A stretch of 64,000 nucleotides of DNA from Ruania albidiflava DSM 18029 (GCF_000421225.1 NZ_ATWL01000007.1:62001-126000), one strand, 5' to 3'; positions 51,444 through 62,612 are shown, counted from the stretch's first letter. Translations and numbers: made by a program. Notes: generated by a model from the sequence alone, not told the origin.

Positions 51444-51974
51444 TCAGCTGCGGTGCCGCCGGACCGCGGCCAGCACCTCGGTGAACCGGTCCCGGTCCAG
51501 GGCTGCCCCTTCGCGGCGCACGGTGGCGACCGGTAGCCACAGCACCCGGTCCACCCGGGCTTCGGAGTCGCGGCGCTGGGCGTCCCAGCCGCCGCTGCCC
51601 ACGTCCACCCAGTACCGGCCCCACCGGGCTTCTTGGGCGGCGTCCTTGTCGTGGTCCTTGGAGGTGAGCTGCAGGCCGAGCAGCCCACCCTCGTGCTCGG
51701 CGATGATCAGCACCGGGCGGTCCTTGCCGCGGCTCGGGTCGTCCTCATAAGGGACCCACGCCCAGACCACCTCACCCGGATCGGGAGCACCGTCCGCAGC
51801 CGGCGCGTACTCCGGCGGTGGTAGCGGGCCGAGGTACGCATGTGCCTGCTGCGGCGCCGCCGACCGGGAACGTGGTCGACGAGCAGCGACACGCCCGGCC
51901 TCACGTCGGGAGGCACGGACCGCATCCCGAGCGACCAGACGGGCTGCGCGGGCAAGACTGCTCACCAGGCTCAT
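51444..51974 (-). CDS. PemK/MazF-like protein without visible antitoxin
   Basis: 176 aa. The C-terminal half (about 65-176) has the PemK/MazF fold: GEVVWAWVPYEDDPSRGKDRPVLIIAEHEGGLLGLQLTSKDH. A basic Arg/Ala-rich N-terminus (about 1-45) precedes it. MazF proteins are ribosome-independent RNases. No antitoxin gene lies next to it, so it may be a housekeeping relative. On the minus strand TACCCT lies 8 nt before the ATG, suggesting leaderless transcription. Confidence 0.8.
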   Translation of the reverse strand: MSLVSSLARAARLVARDAVRASRREAGRVAARRPRSRSAAPQQAHAYLGPLPPPEYAPAADGAPDPGEVVWAWVPYEDDPSRGKDRPVLIIAEHEGGLLGLQLTSKDHDKDAAQEARWGRYWVDVGSGGWDAQRRDSEARVDRVLWLPVATVRREGAALDRDRFTEVLAAVRRHRS

Positions 51975-52035
51975 GGCGAACCAGGGTAGTGACCCGCACG
52001 GGACCCGGTGGTGGACCGGCCCCGGTGTGCCGCGG

Positions 52036-53220
52036 TCAGCGGCTCAGCAGCAGCGCCTCCCCCTGACCACCACCGCCGCACAACCCCACCGCACCCCGCT
52101 GCCCCGGTTGTAGCGCATGCGCGAGGTGCACCACCAGCCGCGCACCGGAGGCACCGATCGGGTGGCCGAGCGCGATCGCACCGCCGTCCGGGTTCACCCG
52201 GTCGGCGGCCACACCGAGCTCGGCGACCGAGGCGAGCACCACGGCGGCGAACGCCTCGTTGATCTCTACGTGCGCCAGGTCCGCGGCGGACCAGCCGGCC
52301 CGCCCGAGCGCCTGGTCGATCGCCGCCGCCGGTTGGTGGTGCAGGCTGTTGTCCGGACCGGCCACCTGACCGCAGGCCCCGACCGTGGCCAGGATCGGCG
52401 CCCCGGCTGCGTCGGCCCGCTCGCGGGTGGTGAGGACCACGGCAGCCGCTCCGTCAGTGAGCTGGGACGCACTGCCGGCGGTGATCGCGCCGTCGGGGGT
52501 GAACGCGGGCCGCAGCCGGGACAGGGCCGCCACAGTGGTCTCCGGCCGAATCCCCTCGTCCGTGGCGACCTCGACCTCGTCCTTGCGCCGGCGCACCCGC
52601 ACCGGTGCCATCTCCGCGGCGAACCGGCCCGCCGCAGTGGCCGCTGCCGCTCGCTGGTGCGACCGCGCTGCCCACGCGTCCTGGGCCGAGCGGGACAGGT
52701 CCACACCGGGTGGGCCGCCCCCGCGCTCGGTGAGCTCGCCCATGCTGATGCCGTCGGTCGCATCGGTGAGCCCGTCGTGGGCGAGGTGGTCCACAGCGGT
52801 GCGGTCCCCGTAGGCCCAGCCGCCGCGCACACCGGGCAGCAGGTGCGGCGCCTGGGTCATCGACTCCATCCCGCCGGCCACCACCACCTGCGCCTCCCCG
52901 GAGCGCAGCAGCCGGGTGCCGTCCACGATCGCGGCCAGACCGGACAGGCACACCTTGTTCACCGCCGCGGCGTGCGCCCGGCGTCCGACTCCGCCCTGGA
53001 GAGCCGCCTGCCGCGCGGGGTTCTGCCCGGTACCGGCCTGCAGCACCTGCCCCAGGTACACCGCATCCACCTCCTCGCCGTCCAGTCCGGACTGGGCGAG
53101 CGCTGCGGCGATCGCGTGCGCACCCAGGGCGGTGGCGGGCAGCGTGGCCAGGGCGCCGTTCAGGCGGGCGAACGGGGTACGTGCCGCGCCGATGACGACG
53201 ACGTCTGCGGAGGTGGTCAT
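52036..53220 (-). CDS. acetyl-CoA C-acetyltransferase (thiolase)
   Basis: 394 aa. Catalytic residues are Cys91 in NKVCLSGLAAI, the His in NEAFAAV and GHPIGASGARLV, and the second Cys in GLCGGGGQGEALLL. It condenses or cleaves acetoacetyl-CoA and similar 3-ketoacyl-CoAs. It is divergent from the two CoA-transferase subunits, so the three genes probably degrade acetoacetate to acetyl-CoA. ATG 53220. Confidence 0.94.
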   Translation of the reverse strand: MTTSADVVVIGAARTPFARLNGALATLPATALGAHAIAAALAQSGLDGEEVDAVYLGQVLQAGTGQNPARQAALQGGVGRRAHAAAVNKVCLSGLAAIVDGTRLLRSGEAQVVVAGGMESMTQAPHLLPGVRGGWAYGDRTAVDHLAHDGLTDATDGISMGELTERGGGPPGVDLSRSAQDAWAARSHQRAAAATAAGRFAAEMAPVRVRRRKDEVEVATDEGIRPETTVAALSRLRPAFTPDGAITAGSASQLTDGAAAVVLTTRERADAAGAPILATVGACGQVAGPDNSLHHQPAAAIDQALGRAGWSAADLAHVEINEAFAAVVLASVAELGVAADRVNPDGGAIALGHPIGASGARLVVHLAHALQPGQRGAVGLCGGGGQGEALLLSR

Positions 53221-53414
53221 GTCAGCTCCTTCGCTGTGGCGCACCGCGGGCGCAGTGGTGCCGCGTCTGGCGGTGCGCTCCTCGGGTCGTTCGGTACTGC
53301 CATTCTGACGCGAAACGGCCCGGCTGTGTACGAACTGCTGCGCTCCGATTGTCCAGATAGCAAGATGGTGGGGTGCGGGTCGTCGTCGCCGACGGCGCGC
53401 AGGAGGGAGTGGTG

Positions 53415-54194
53415 ATGAGCACGACGTTGAGCGCCGGGATCGACAAGGTGGTCCTGGACCCGGCCGAGGCGGTGGCTGACATCGGGCACGGTGCCTCGAT
53501 CGCCGTCGGTGGGTTCGGTCTGTGCGGCAACCCGATGATCCTCATCGAGGCGCTGCTGGCCCAGGGTGCGAGCCGGCTGTCGGTGGTGAGCAACAACTGC
53601 GGGGTGGACGACTGGGGGCTCGGCGTGCTGCTGCGCGCCCAGCGGCTGGCGAAGATGACCTCCTCCTACGTGGGGGAGAACAAGGAGTTCGAGCGGCAGT
53701 TCCTCACCGGTGAGCTGGAGGTCGAGCTCACCCCGCAGGGCACGCTGGCGGAGAAGCTGCGCGCCGGCGGGTCCGGGATCGCCGGCTTCTACACCCGCGC
53801 CGGGGTGGGCACCCAGATGGCCGAGGGCGGCCTGCCCCGCCGCTACCACGCCGACGGCACGGTGGCCACAGCCTCCCCGGTGAAGGAGACGCGGCTCTTC
53901 GACGGGGTGGAGCACGTGCTCGAAGAGGCGATCAGCACAGACTTCGCGCTGGTGCACGCCGCGACCGGCGACCGGGCCGGGAACCTGGTGTTCAACGCCA
54001 CTGCCCGCAACTTCAACCCGCTCGCCGCGATGGCCGGGCGCACCTGCATCGCCCAGGTGGAGCAGCTGGTCGAGCTCGGCGAGATCGATCCCAACGAGAT
54101 CCACCTCCCGGGCGTGTTCGTGCACCGGGTGGTCCCGGTCGGGGCCGACATCGAGAAGCGGATCGAACGGCGCACCGTTCGGCAGGAGGACTGA
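53415..54194 (+). CDS. scoA: succinyl-CoA:3-ketoacid CoA-transferase, subunit A
   Basis: 259 aa. The family motif for subunit A is present: VGGFGLCGNPMILIEALLAQGA and VSNNCGVDDWGLG, and FYTRAGVGTQMAEGG. It transfers CoA from succinyl-CoA to acetoacetate, with the B subunit's catalytic Glu. ATG 53415 with site CAGGAGGGAG is preferred. A GTG at 53373 also has a -10-like box (CAAGAT) 6 nt upstream and would add 14 residues. Confidence 0.94.
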   Translation: MSTTLSAGIDKVVLDPAEAVADIGHGASIAVGGFGLCGNPMILIEALLAQGASRLSVVSNNCGVDDWGLGVLLRAQRLAKMTSSYVGENKEFERQFLTGELEVELTPQGTLAEKLRAGGSGIAGFYTRAGVGTQMAEGGLPRRYHADGTVATASPVKETRLFDGVEHVLEEAISTDFALVHAATGDRAGNLVFNATARNFNPLAAMAGRTCIAQVEQLVELGEIDPNEIHLPGVFVHRVVPVGADIEKRIERRTVRQED

Positions 54195-54197
54195 GCG

Positions 54198-54830
54198 ATG
54201 GCACTGACCCGTGAGCAGATGGCCGCACGGGCGGCAGAAGAGCTGGCCGACGGCGCCTACGTCAACCTGGGTATCGGGCTGCCCACACTGGTGCCGAACT
54301 ACGTGCCCGAGGGCCGCACCGTGGTGCTCCAGTCCGAGAACGGCATCCTCGGCGTGGGCCCCTACCCGCGGGAGGAGGAGGTGCACCCGGACCTGATCAA
54401 CGCCGGCAAGGAGACCGTGACGGTGCTCCCCGGGTCGGCGTTCTTCGACTCGGCCACCAGCTTCGCGATGATCCGGGGCGGGAAGATCGACGCGGCCATC
54501 CTCGGCGGTATGCAGGTCTCCGCCCGCGGCGACCTGGCGAACTGGATGATCCCGGGCAAGATGGTCAAGGGCCCCGGCGGCGGGATGGACCTGGTGCAGG
54601 GAGCCAGACGGGTGATCGTGCTGATGACGCACACCGCCAAGGACGGCTCGGCGAAGATCACCCACGAGTGCAGCCTGCCGCTCACCGGACGCGGTGTGGT
54701 GGACCGGATCATCACCGACCTGGCGGTCATCGACGTCACCGAGCAGGGCCTGGTGCTCCGTGAGCTCGCCCCCGGGGTGAGCGAGGAGGAGGTGCGTTCG
54801 GCCACCGAACCGGAGCTGCTGACGCCCTGA
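54198..54830 (+). CDS. scoB: succinyl-CoA:3-ketoacid CoA-transferase, subunit B
   Basis: 210 aa. It carries the catalytic SENG motif ([15 protein letters not shown], Glu near residue 50) and [40 protein letters not shown]. It starts 3 nt after scoA and completes the transferase. Its end lies 6 nt from the convergent membrane protein gene. Confidence 0.95.
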   Translation: MALTREQMAARAAEELADGAYVNLGIGLPTLVPNYVPEGRTVVLQSENGILGVGPYPREEEVHPDLINAGKETVTVLPGSAFFDSATSFAMIRGGKIDAAILGGMQVSARGDLANWMIPGKMVKGPGGGMDLVQGARRVIVLMTHTAKDGSAKITHECSLPLTGRGVVDRIITDLAVIDVTEQGLVLRELAPGVSEEEVRSATEPELLTP

Positions 54831-54836
54831 GCGGGG

Positions 54837-55487
54837 TCAGCCGGTGAGCAGCACCAGCGCCAGGATGATCGCCAGCAGCCCGGCCAACGGAACTGCCACC
54901 AGCGTTCCCAGCAGGGCGAGCACGGTCACCCGCAGGTCCGGTTTCAGGTAGGGGGCTGCCACCGGACCACCAGCGGCCACCAGCAGAGCGCGCTGGGCCT
55001 GCTCGGTGCGGGTGAGGGCGTAACCGAGCACCCCGAGCCGCCCCGAGCCGAGCCAGCGGGTCATCCTTGCCCTGGCGCCGGTCCCGGTGCCAGGGGGCAC
55101 CCGGCCCTCGGTGATCGCCTCCAGCACCACGTGCACGTCCTGGCCACCCGGTGCGGTGCCCATCTGCTCCGAGACCCGGTCGGCCAGCTCGTCGGGAGCG
55201 ACCAGGTCGGTGGAGAGCACAGCGGGAGCCGAGGTCTCCACGGCGCGCAACCACCGCCGTCGCCGGATTGCGAACAGCACGACCGGCAGGGCGAGCAGCA
55301 CGGCCAGACCCAGCACCACCCAGTGCCCGGCCGTGGCCGGGTCGGCCGTGGTGAGGTTGACCACGGCGAGCAGCAGGGCCAGGCCGGCTGCCGCCGTCGC
55401 GAGCAGGAGGATGGCAGCGCTGGGCAGCCGGAACAGGCGGCTGAGCCCGCGGGCGAGCTGTCCGATCGACTCCGGTAACGAGCTCAT
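54837..55487 (-). CDS. hypothetical membrane protein
   Basis: 216 aa. Two N-terminal spans (about 22-45 and 52-70), a soluble middle (LSTDLVAPDELADRVSEQMGTAPGGQDVHVVLEAITEGRV) and a C-terminal hydrophobic pair (about 190-214). No family recognised. ATG 55487 is the best start in view. Confidence 0.7.
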   Translation of the reverse strand: MSSLPESIGQLARGLSRLFRLPSAAILLLATAAAGLALLLAVVNLTTADPATAGHWVVLGLAVLLALPVVLFAIRRRRWLRAVETSAPAVLSTDLVAPDELADRVSEQMGTAPGGQDVHVVLEAITEGRVPPGTGTGARARMTRWLGSGRLGVLGYALTRTEQAQRALLVAAGGPVAAPYLKPDLRVTVLALLGTLVAVPLAGLLAIILALVLLTG

Positions 55488-55536
55488 AGATCGATCATGC
55501 CTGATCAACCTGGCCGTCACCGCCCCCTCCTCTGTG

Positions 55537-55556
55537 CGCGAACGCTCCGGTTCGCG
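55537..55556. repeat. palindromic 20-mer, related to copies near 59390 and 59428
   Basis: CGCGAAC-GCTCCG-GTTCGCG is a 7-6-7 palindrome in the gap between two convergent-divergent membrane genes. Its reverse complement matches 59428-59447 at 18 of 20 positions. Confidence 0.6.
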
Positions 55557-55670
55557 GCCATAGTCGGGCGTGTCGCCGCGGAGGAGAGCGTCCGGCACCG
55601 GCCAGCCGGCCGGCGCGTACCCATCGAACGATGGATGCCGGTGCCAGCGGGAGCCTGGGACTATGGGGGC

Positions 55671-56162
55671 GTGACCAGCACACTGACCACCGGCGCGCTC
55701 ACGCCCCGCCGCCTCTACCGCATCCTCGCCGTCGCCGAGACCGTCACCTGGACGATGCTCATCCTGGGGATGGTCGGCAAGTACGTCCTCGAGCTCGGCG
55801 ACTGGCCGGTGCGGGTGGGCGGTATGACGCACGGCATCGTGTTCGTCGCCTACGCCTTCACCGCGGGCCTGGTCGGGGTGAACCAGCGCTGGACCCCGGT
55901 GCAGGTGGTCGGCGCGGTAGCCACCGCCGTGGTCCCCTATGCCACCATCCCGTTCGACCACAGCCTGGAGCGGCGCGGCATGCTCGACGGCCCCTGGCGC
56001 CGGGAGAAGACCGACGACCCCCGGGATGGCACCTGGGTCAACCGGCTGCTGCGGGCCTTCCTGGCCCACCCGGTGCTGCTCGCTGTCGGCATGGTCGTGG
56101 CCGTGGCCGTGGTGGTCAGTGTGCTGCTGGCGCTCGGCCCGCCCACCGAGTGGGGGTCCTGA
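55671..56162 (+). CDS. DUF3817 family membrane protein
   Basis: 163 aa. RLYRILAVAETVTWTMLILGMVGKYVLEL...WPVRVGGMTHGIVFVAYAF is typical of DUF3817, with three N-terminal spans and a further span near the C-terminus. The family is usually linked to integral membrane proteins of unknown function in actinobacteria. The GTG at 55671 has a -10-like GACTAT 6 nt before it. Confidence 0.82.
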   Translation: MTSTLTTGALTPRRLYRILAVAETVTWTMLILGMVGKYVLELGDWPVRVGGMTHGIVFVAYAFTAGLVGVNQRWTPVQVVGAVATAVVPYATIPFDHSLERRGMLDGPWRREKTDDPRDGTWVNRLLRAFLAHPVLLAVGMVVAVAVVVSVLLALGPPTEWGS

Positions 56163-56267
56163 CCCTCAGCCCGGCGCGGGCACGCCAGGCGGGGCAGCAC
56201 CCGCCAGGCATGGGACCATAGAGGGCAGACCTGTCCCCGCCCACCGACCCCCGAGGTAGTCAAGCCC

Positions 56268-58133
<1,866 letters not shown>

Positions 58134-58164
58134 GCCGGGCTCCCGCGGGGAGCCGTTGCTCCCG

Positions 58165-59373
58165 ATGACGACGGCGCAGCCCGGCCGGGCGCCGGAGGCT
58201 CACCTGGGCGCCGGGGTCGCCCAGGGCGCTGCCGACCGCGAGCTGAGCGTGTACCTGCACGTGCCGTTCTGCTCGGTGCGGTGCGGGTACTGCGACTTCA
58301 ACACCTACACCGCCGCCGAGCTGGGGGAGGGTGCCAGCCGCTCCGACTACGCCGGCAGCGCGATCGGCGAGATCGCCCTGGCCGAGGAAGCGATGCGGGC
58401 GGCCGGGCTGCCGCAGCGGGTGGTGAGCACCGTGTTCGTCGGCGGCGGCACGCCCACCCTGCTGCCCCCGCGTGACCTGGCCGCGATGCTCGGTGCAGTG
58501 GCCGACACCTGGGGGCTGGCGCCCGACGTGGAGGTCACCACCGAGGCGAACCCGGACTCGGTCACGGCGGCAGACCTGCACGAGCTGGCTGCAGCCGGGT
58601 TCACCCGGGTGTCCTTCGGGATGCAGTCGGCTGTGCCGCACGTGCTGGCCACGCTGGACCGCACCCATGATGTGGACCGGGTGCCGCAGGTGGTCGACTG
58701 GGCACGGCAGGCCGGGCTGCAGGTCTCCCTGGACCTGATCTACGGGACTCCCGGGGAGTCCCTGGCGGACTGGCAGACCAGCCTGCGCTCCGCCGTCGAG
58801 ATGGAACCGGACCACGTGTCCGCCTACGCACTGGTGGTCGAACCGGGCACGAAGATGGGCGCCCAGGTGCGCCGCGGGGAGCTACCCATGCCCGCAGACG
58901 ACGACGAGGCGGACAAGTACGAGCTCGCCGCCGACCTGCTCGCCCGGGCCGGGTACGACTGGTACGAGATCTCCAACTTCGCCCGCGCCCCGGAGTACCG
59001 GTGCCGGCACAACATCGCCTACTGGCGCTCGCAGGACTGGTGGGGGATCGGTCCGGGGGCGCACAGCCACGTCGGCGGGCAGCGGTGGTGGAACGTCAAG
59101 CACCCCCGGCCCTACGCGGCGCTGCTGACCGGTGGGCGGCTGCCGGTGGCCGGGGTGGAGGAGCTCACCGCCGAGCAGCGCGCGGACGAGGAGGTCCTGC
59201 TGGCGGTGCGGCTGGCCGAGGGGCTGCAGGTCGCCCCGGAGAAGCGGGAGAGGTTGTCGGAGCTGGTGGCCGGCGGTCTGTTGGAGCCGGGGGCTGCCGA
59301 GCGCGGTGTGGCGTTGCTCACCTTGCGGGGCCGGTTGCTGGCGGACACAGTAGTCCGCGCACTGGTCGACTGA
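58165..59373 (+). CDS. hemW: radical SAM family heme chaperone HemW
   Basis: 402 aa. The radical-SAM cluster motif is CSVRCGYCDFNTY (CxxxCxxC near residue 35), with GGTPTLLPP and the GIGPGAHSHVG region. DFN after the third cysteine, rather than C-x-C, marks HemW instead of coproporphyrinogen dehydrogenase HemN. It inserts heme into respiratory proteins. ATG 58165 is preferred over an upstream frame that runs from lepA. Confidence 0.92.
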   Translation: MTTAQPGRAPEAHLGAGVAQGAADRELSVYLHVPFCSVRCGYCDFNTYTAAELGEGASRSDYAGSAIGEIALAEEAMRAAGLPQRVVSTVFVGGGTPTLLPPRDLAAMLGAVADTWGLAPDVEVTTEANPDSVTAADLHELAAAGFTRVSFGMQSAVPHVLATLDRTHDVDRVPQVVDWARQAGLQVSLDLIYGTPGESLADWQTSLRSAVEMEPDHVSAYALVVEPGTKMGAQVRRGELPMPADDDEADKYELAADLLARAGYDWYEISNFARAPEYRCRHNIAYWRSQDWWGIGPGAHSHVGGQRWWNVKHPRPYAALLTGGRLPVAGVEELTAEQRADEEVLLAVRLAEGLQVAPEKRERLSELVAGGLLEPGAAERGVALLTLRGRLLADTVVRALVD

Positions 59374-59473
59374 CCCACCCCACCTCTGCCGAACGCTCGA
59401 TTTCGCGGCTTCTGAACCGATTCATGTCGCGAACCAGAGCGCTCGCGAACCGGGGGTGGGTGGTGTGGGTCGT
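59371..59473. repeat. imperfect long inverted repeat after hemW
   Basis: It begins at the hemW TGA. GACCCACC-rich and GGTGGTGTGGGTC ends pair approximately; inside, a GAACGCTC-x3-TTCGCGG unit (near 59391-59408) faces an inverted copy (CGCGAACCAGAGCGCTCGCG, 59428-59447). A short perfect hairpin GCACCC-AA-GGGTGC (59475-59488) follows. It is probably transcription-end structure. Confidence 0.55.
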
Positions 59474-59557
59474 GGCACCCAAGGGTGCGGCAGCGCTACG
59501 GTATCGGCTGTGTCGCGCGGTTCGCGACCCATCGACTCGAACAGAAAGTGGAGCCGA

Positions 59558-60580
59558 ATGAGCCAGCAGCCACCGGAGAACGGGCCCAACGGTCCGAACG
59601 GTCAGCAGCCACAGGACCCAGGGGCACCGCCGCCCCCGCCGCCACCTGGTCAGGGGCCCGGTCAGGCACCGCCGCCCCCGCCACCCCCGCCACCCGGTCA
59701 GACACCACCGCCGTACGGCGCTGCGCCGCAGCCGCACAGCGCCTACCCGGACCCGCAGCAGGGCGGTTTCCAGACACCCCCGCCGCCAGGACCGGACGGC
59801 TACGGCCAGTACGGTCAGCCCGGCCCCGGCTACGGTGGTCCGCCGCACGCGCCACAGTACGGGGCCAACCCGTACCAGCAGGCCTACCCGCAGCAGTTCT
59901 CCGTCGGCGCTGCGGCCAGCTACGGCTGGAACGCAGTCACGAAGAACCTCGGCCCCTGGATCCTGGCGATGCTCATCGTGGGCGTGCTGTCGGCGCTGGT
60001 GAACTGGCTGCTCAACCCGGCCTTCACCTACACCCTGGATGCCGGAGACTTCTCCCGGGCCGGTGCCGGCGGGTTCGGCGTGCCGGAGCCGTCGTTCGGT
60101 GGCGTCGTGCTCGGCATCATCGCCTGGACGCTGACCACCCTGTTCGGCCTGATCATCTACCAGGGCGCGGTGCACCAGGTGAACGGCCGCAAGCCGGGAC
60201 TCGGTGACTTCTTCCAGCTGAACAACCCGGCCCAGGCGCTGATCGCGGCGCTGATCGTCGGCCTGGTGTCCGGCATCCTGCAGCAGATCCCGATCATCGG
60301 TGGGCTCCTCTCCCTAGCGGTCTCGCTGCTGGCCATGTTCGCGATCCCGATCGCCTTGGACGGCAACGTCTCCGGGATCGACGCGATCAAGCACAGCATC
60401 ACCCTGGTGACGCAGAACTTCGGCAGCGCGTTCCTGCTCGCGCTGGCCTGCTTCGGCATCACCGTGCTCGGGTTCATCGCCTGCCTCGTGGGCGCGCTCG
60501 TGGCCTATCCGGTGGCCGTGGTAGCAGCCACGTACGGGGCGAAGTCGCTGTCGAACCAGCCGGTCGCACCGATCGTCTGA
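59558..60580 (+). CDS. Pro-rich membrane protein, unknown function (paralogue 1)
   Basis: 340 aa. Residues 1-105 are a Pro/Gly/Gln-rich disordered tail; then a polytopic region (about 125-335) with some six spans, interrupted by NGRKPGLGDFFQL. The layout resembles the membrane part of the glycerophosphodiester phosphodiesterase group and of DUF975-like proteins. A smaller relative is the next gene, and the DUF4282 protein at 10171 has a similar tail. Function unknown. ATG 59558. Confidence 0.78.
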   Translation: MSQQPPENGPNGPNGQQPQDPGAPPPPPPPGQGPGQAPPPPPPPPPGQTPPPYGAAPQPHSAYPDPQQGGFQTPPPPGPDGYGQYGQPGPGYGGPPHAPQYGANPYQQAYPQQFSVGAAASYGWNAVTKNLGPWILAMLIVGVLSALVNWLLNPAFTYTLDAGDFSRAGAGGFGVPEPSFGGVVLGIIAWTLTTLFGLIIYQGAVHQVNGRKPGLGDFFQLNNPAQALIAALIVGLVSGILQQIPIIGGLLSLAVSLLAMFAIPIALDGNVSGIDAIKHSITLVTQNFGSAFLLALACFGITVLGFIACLVGALVAYPVAVVAATYGAKSLSNQPVAPIV

Positions 60581-60599
60581 CCGCGCTGCGGCTGACGCG

Positions 60600-60635
60600 A
60601 GCGGCCGGGTCCCCGCAGAAGGGGGCCCGGCCGCT
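60600..60635. terminator. 15-bp hairpin between the two Pro-rich membrane genes
   Basis: AGCGGCCGGGTCCCC pairs with GGGGGCCCGGCCGCT (one G-T) around a 6-nt loop. It ends 13 nt before the next ATG and is immediately followed by -10 TAGCGT (60635-60640), so termination of the first gene and initiation of the second appear to share this site. Confidence 0.7.
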
Positions 60636-60648
60636 AGCGTAAGGGGCC

Positions 60649-61599
60649 ATGAGCACGAACCCCCCGTACGGCGAACGTCCCGCCGGACAGCCAGAGACCC
60701 CGCCACCACCTGCAGGGCCACCGAGCACCGGAGGCGTTCCGGGCGGGCCGCCGCCGGGCCCGCCACCCGGAGGGCCGCCGCAGGGGCAGCCTGGCGGTTT
60801 CGGCCCGACCAGCGGCGGCTACAGCGGTCCGCCGCAGGGTCCTGCCGCCAGCTACCACCCGCCCGGTGGGTATGACGGCCCACCGCCGCAGACGGGACCC
60901 GGCGGATACGCCCCGCTCCCGCCCACACCGCAAGCGACCGACGGGTTCGTCTGGGGATGGAACGCGTTCAAGGCGAACGCCGGCACGCTCATCCTCGGCC
61001 AGCTCGCCTGGCTGGTGATCGTGCTGGTCATCGTCGGACTATGGTTCGGGCTGCTGTCCGGCTCCGGGATCCTCGCGAGCACCAGCGGCTCTCAGGTGGC
61101 GGCCGGCGCATTCCTGGGCGTCGGGATCCTCGGCGTCATCCTCCTGGTGGTGGTAGTGGTGCTGGTGGGCATCTTCGCCTCCGCCGGGATGAGCAACGCC
61201 ACGCTCAAGCTGGTGCGCGGCGAGTCGATCAGCGTGGGCGACTTCTTCCGCTTCCCGAACGTCGGCACGATCGTGCTCGTCGCCATCGTGCTGTCAGTGG
61301 TTTCAGCGCTGCTCAGCTTCACCTTCATCCTGCCGGTGGCGCTGATGTTCTTCGCGGCCTACACGGTGCTGTTCGCTCTCGACCGGGGCGAGCACCTCGT
61401 GGACGCGATCACCTCCAGCGTGAAGATGGCCCTGGCCAACCCGGGGCAGACCATCCTGCTGCTGTTGCTGGCCTACCTGGCGAACCTGGTCGGTGGCCTG
61501 CTGTGCGGCATCGGCACCCTGGTCTCACTGCCGCTGACGGCACTGGCCAGCGCGTGGCTGTACCGCAGCCAGCTGGCGCTCACACCGCCTCGGCAGTGA
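60649..61599 (+). CDS. Pro-rich membrane protein, unknown function (paralogue 2)
   Basis: 316 aa. A Pro/Gly-rich tail (about 1-100, PPGPPPGGPPQG) precedes about five spans. Shared features with the gene before it include the start of the membrane part (DGFVWGWNAFKANAGTLILGQL compared with ASYGWNAVTKNLGPWIL) and a cytosolic loop ISVGDFFRF compared with PGLGDFFQL. The two are tandem duplicates. Leaderless: -10 TAGCGT ends 8 nt before the ATG. Its 3' end overlaps the convergent DUF3097 gene by 20 bases. Confidence 0.78.
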   Translation: MSTNPPYGERPAGQPETPPPPAGPPSTGGVPGGPPPGPPPGGPPQGQPGGFGPTSGGYSGPPQGPAASYHPPGGYDGPPPQTGPGGYAPLPPTPQATDGFVWGWNAFKANAGTLILGQLAWLVIVLVIVGLWFGLLSGSGILASTSGSQVAAGAFLGVGILGVILLVVVVVLVGIFASAGMSNATLKLVRGESISVGDFFRFPNVGTIVLVAIVLSVVSALLSFTFILPVALMFFAAYTVLFALDRGEHLVDAITSSVKMALANPGQTILLLLLAYLANLVGGLLCGIGTLVSLPLTALASAWLYRSQLALTPPRQ

Positions 61600-62440
61600 C
61601 GAAGTCCACCAGCTCCTCCACCCGGCCGAGCAGGCTCGGCTCCAGGTCCCGGAAGTCCCGTACCTGACCCAAGATCCGCTTCCACCCGCGCGCGACGTCC
61701 GCCTGGTCGGAGGCCGGCCAGCCCAGCGCCCGCAGCGTGCCCACCTTGATATCGGTACCCCGGGGGACGTGCGGCCACTCCTGCAGACCTACCCGGGCCG
61801 GCTTGACCGCTTGCCAGACGTCCACGTACGGGTGCCCAACCACCAGGACATGCTCCGCCCCGAACTGCTGGGTCGCTGCCCGGGCGATCCGGGACTCCTT
61901 GCTCCCGGGCACCAGGTGGTCGGCCAGCACACCGACCCGGCGACCCGGTCCGGGGGAGAACTCCGCCAGCCGGTCGGCAAGGTTGTCGATCCCCTCGAGG
62001 AGCTCCACCACCACGCCCTCGATGCGCAGGTCGTCTCCCCAGACCTTCTCCACCAGCTCGGCGTCGTGGCGACCCTCCACCCAGATCCGCGACCCGCGGG
62101 CCACCCGTGCGCGCGCACCCGCCACAGCCACCGAGCCCGAGGCGGTCCGCTGGGGTGCTGCCGCGGCAGGAGCCGGGCGGTGCGGCACCAGCCGGACTGG
62201 TTTCCCGTCCACCCAGAACCCAGCCCCGAGCGGGAAGGACCGCGTCCGCCCCTTGCGGTCCTCGAGCACCACCACGTGCACACCGCCGCTCTTCTCCACC
62301 CGGACGATGGCGCCCACCCAGCCGGTCTGCACGTCCTCGACGACCAGTCCAGGCTCAGCGGGCTGGTCCCGGGTCTGCGGGCGGCGGCGGGAATGCGGAT
62401 CGTCGGCCAGGACGTTACTGCCATAGCGGTCGAAGGTCAC
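61580..62440 (-). CDS. DUF3097 family protein
   Basis: 286 aa, matching the actinobacterial DUF3097 family: MTFDRYGSNVLADDPH near the start, GLVVEDVQTGWVGAIVRVEKSGG and RIWVEGRHDAELVEKVWGDDLRIEGVVVELLEGIDNL. The latter resembles a TOPRIM-like fold. Function unknown. GTG 62440 has TAACCT as a -10 box ending 6 nt before it, so leaderless. Confidence 0.88.
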   Translation of the reverse strand: MTFDRYGSNVLADDPHSRRRPQTRDQPAEPGLVVEDVQTGWVGAIVRVEKSGGVHVVVLEDRKGRTRSFPLGAGFWVDGKPVRLVPHRPAPAAAAPQRTASGSVAVAGARARVARGSRIWVEGRHDAELVEKVWGDDLRIEGVVVELLEGIDNLADRLAEFSPGPGRRVGVLADHLVPGSKESRIARAATQQFGAEHVLVVGHPYVDVWQAVKPARVGLQEWPHVPRGTDIKVGTLRALGWPASDQADVARGWKRILGQVRDFRDLEPSLLGRVEELVDFVTAEAV

Positions 62441-62511
62441 CGGTCAAGGTTAGGCGGACCGCCGGCGGAACCACCGCAGGCACGCCCAGCCCGGGTGCCC
62501 TGATGGTTGCG

Positions 62512-62567
62512 CGAGGGTGCACCTGTGGTCGTGATCCGGGGTGATTGCAGCCATAACCGCACCCTCG
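62512..62567. promoter_or_regulatory. inverted repeat in the DUF3097/hrcA intergenic region
   Basis: CGAGGGTGC (62512-62520) and GCACCCTCG (62559-62567) are perfectly complementary over 9 bp with a 38-nt loop. It lies upstream of the hrcA promoter and the DUF3097 start, so it could bind a regulator or form a hairpin. Confidence 0.3.
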
Positions 62568-62606
62568 GGATGATGTGTGGGTCGCAGTGAACTTGGCGCC
62601 CGCGCG

Positions 62607-62612
62607 TAGAGT
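62607..62612 (+). promoter_or_regulatory. -10 box TAGAGT of hrcA
   Basis: TAGAGT directly abuts the CIRCE element, so HrcA bound there would cover the transcription start. Confidence 0.45.
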
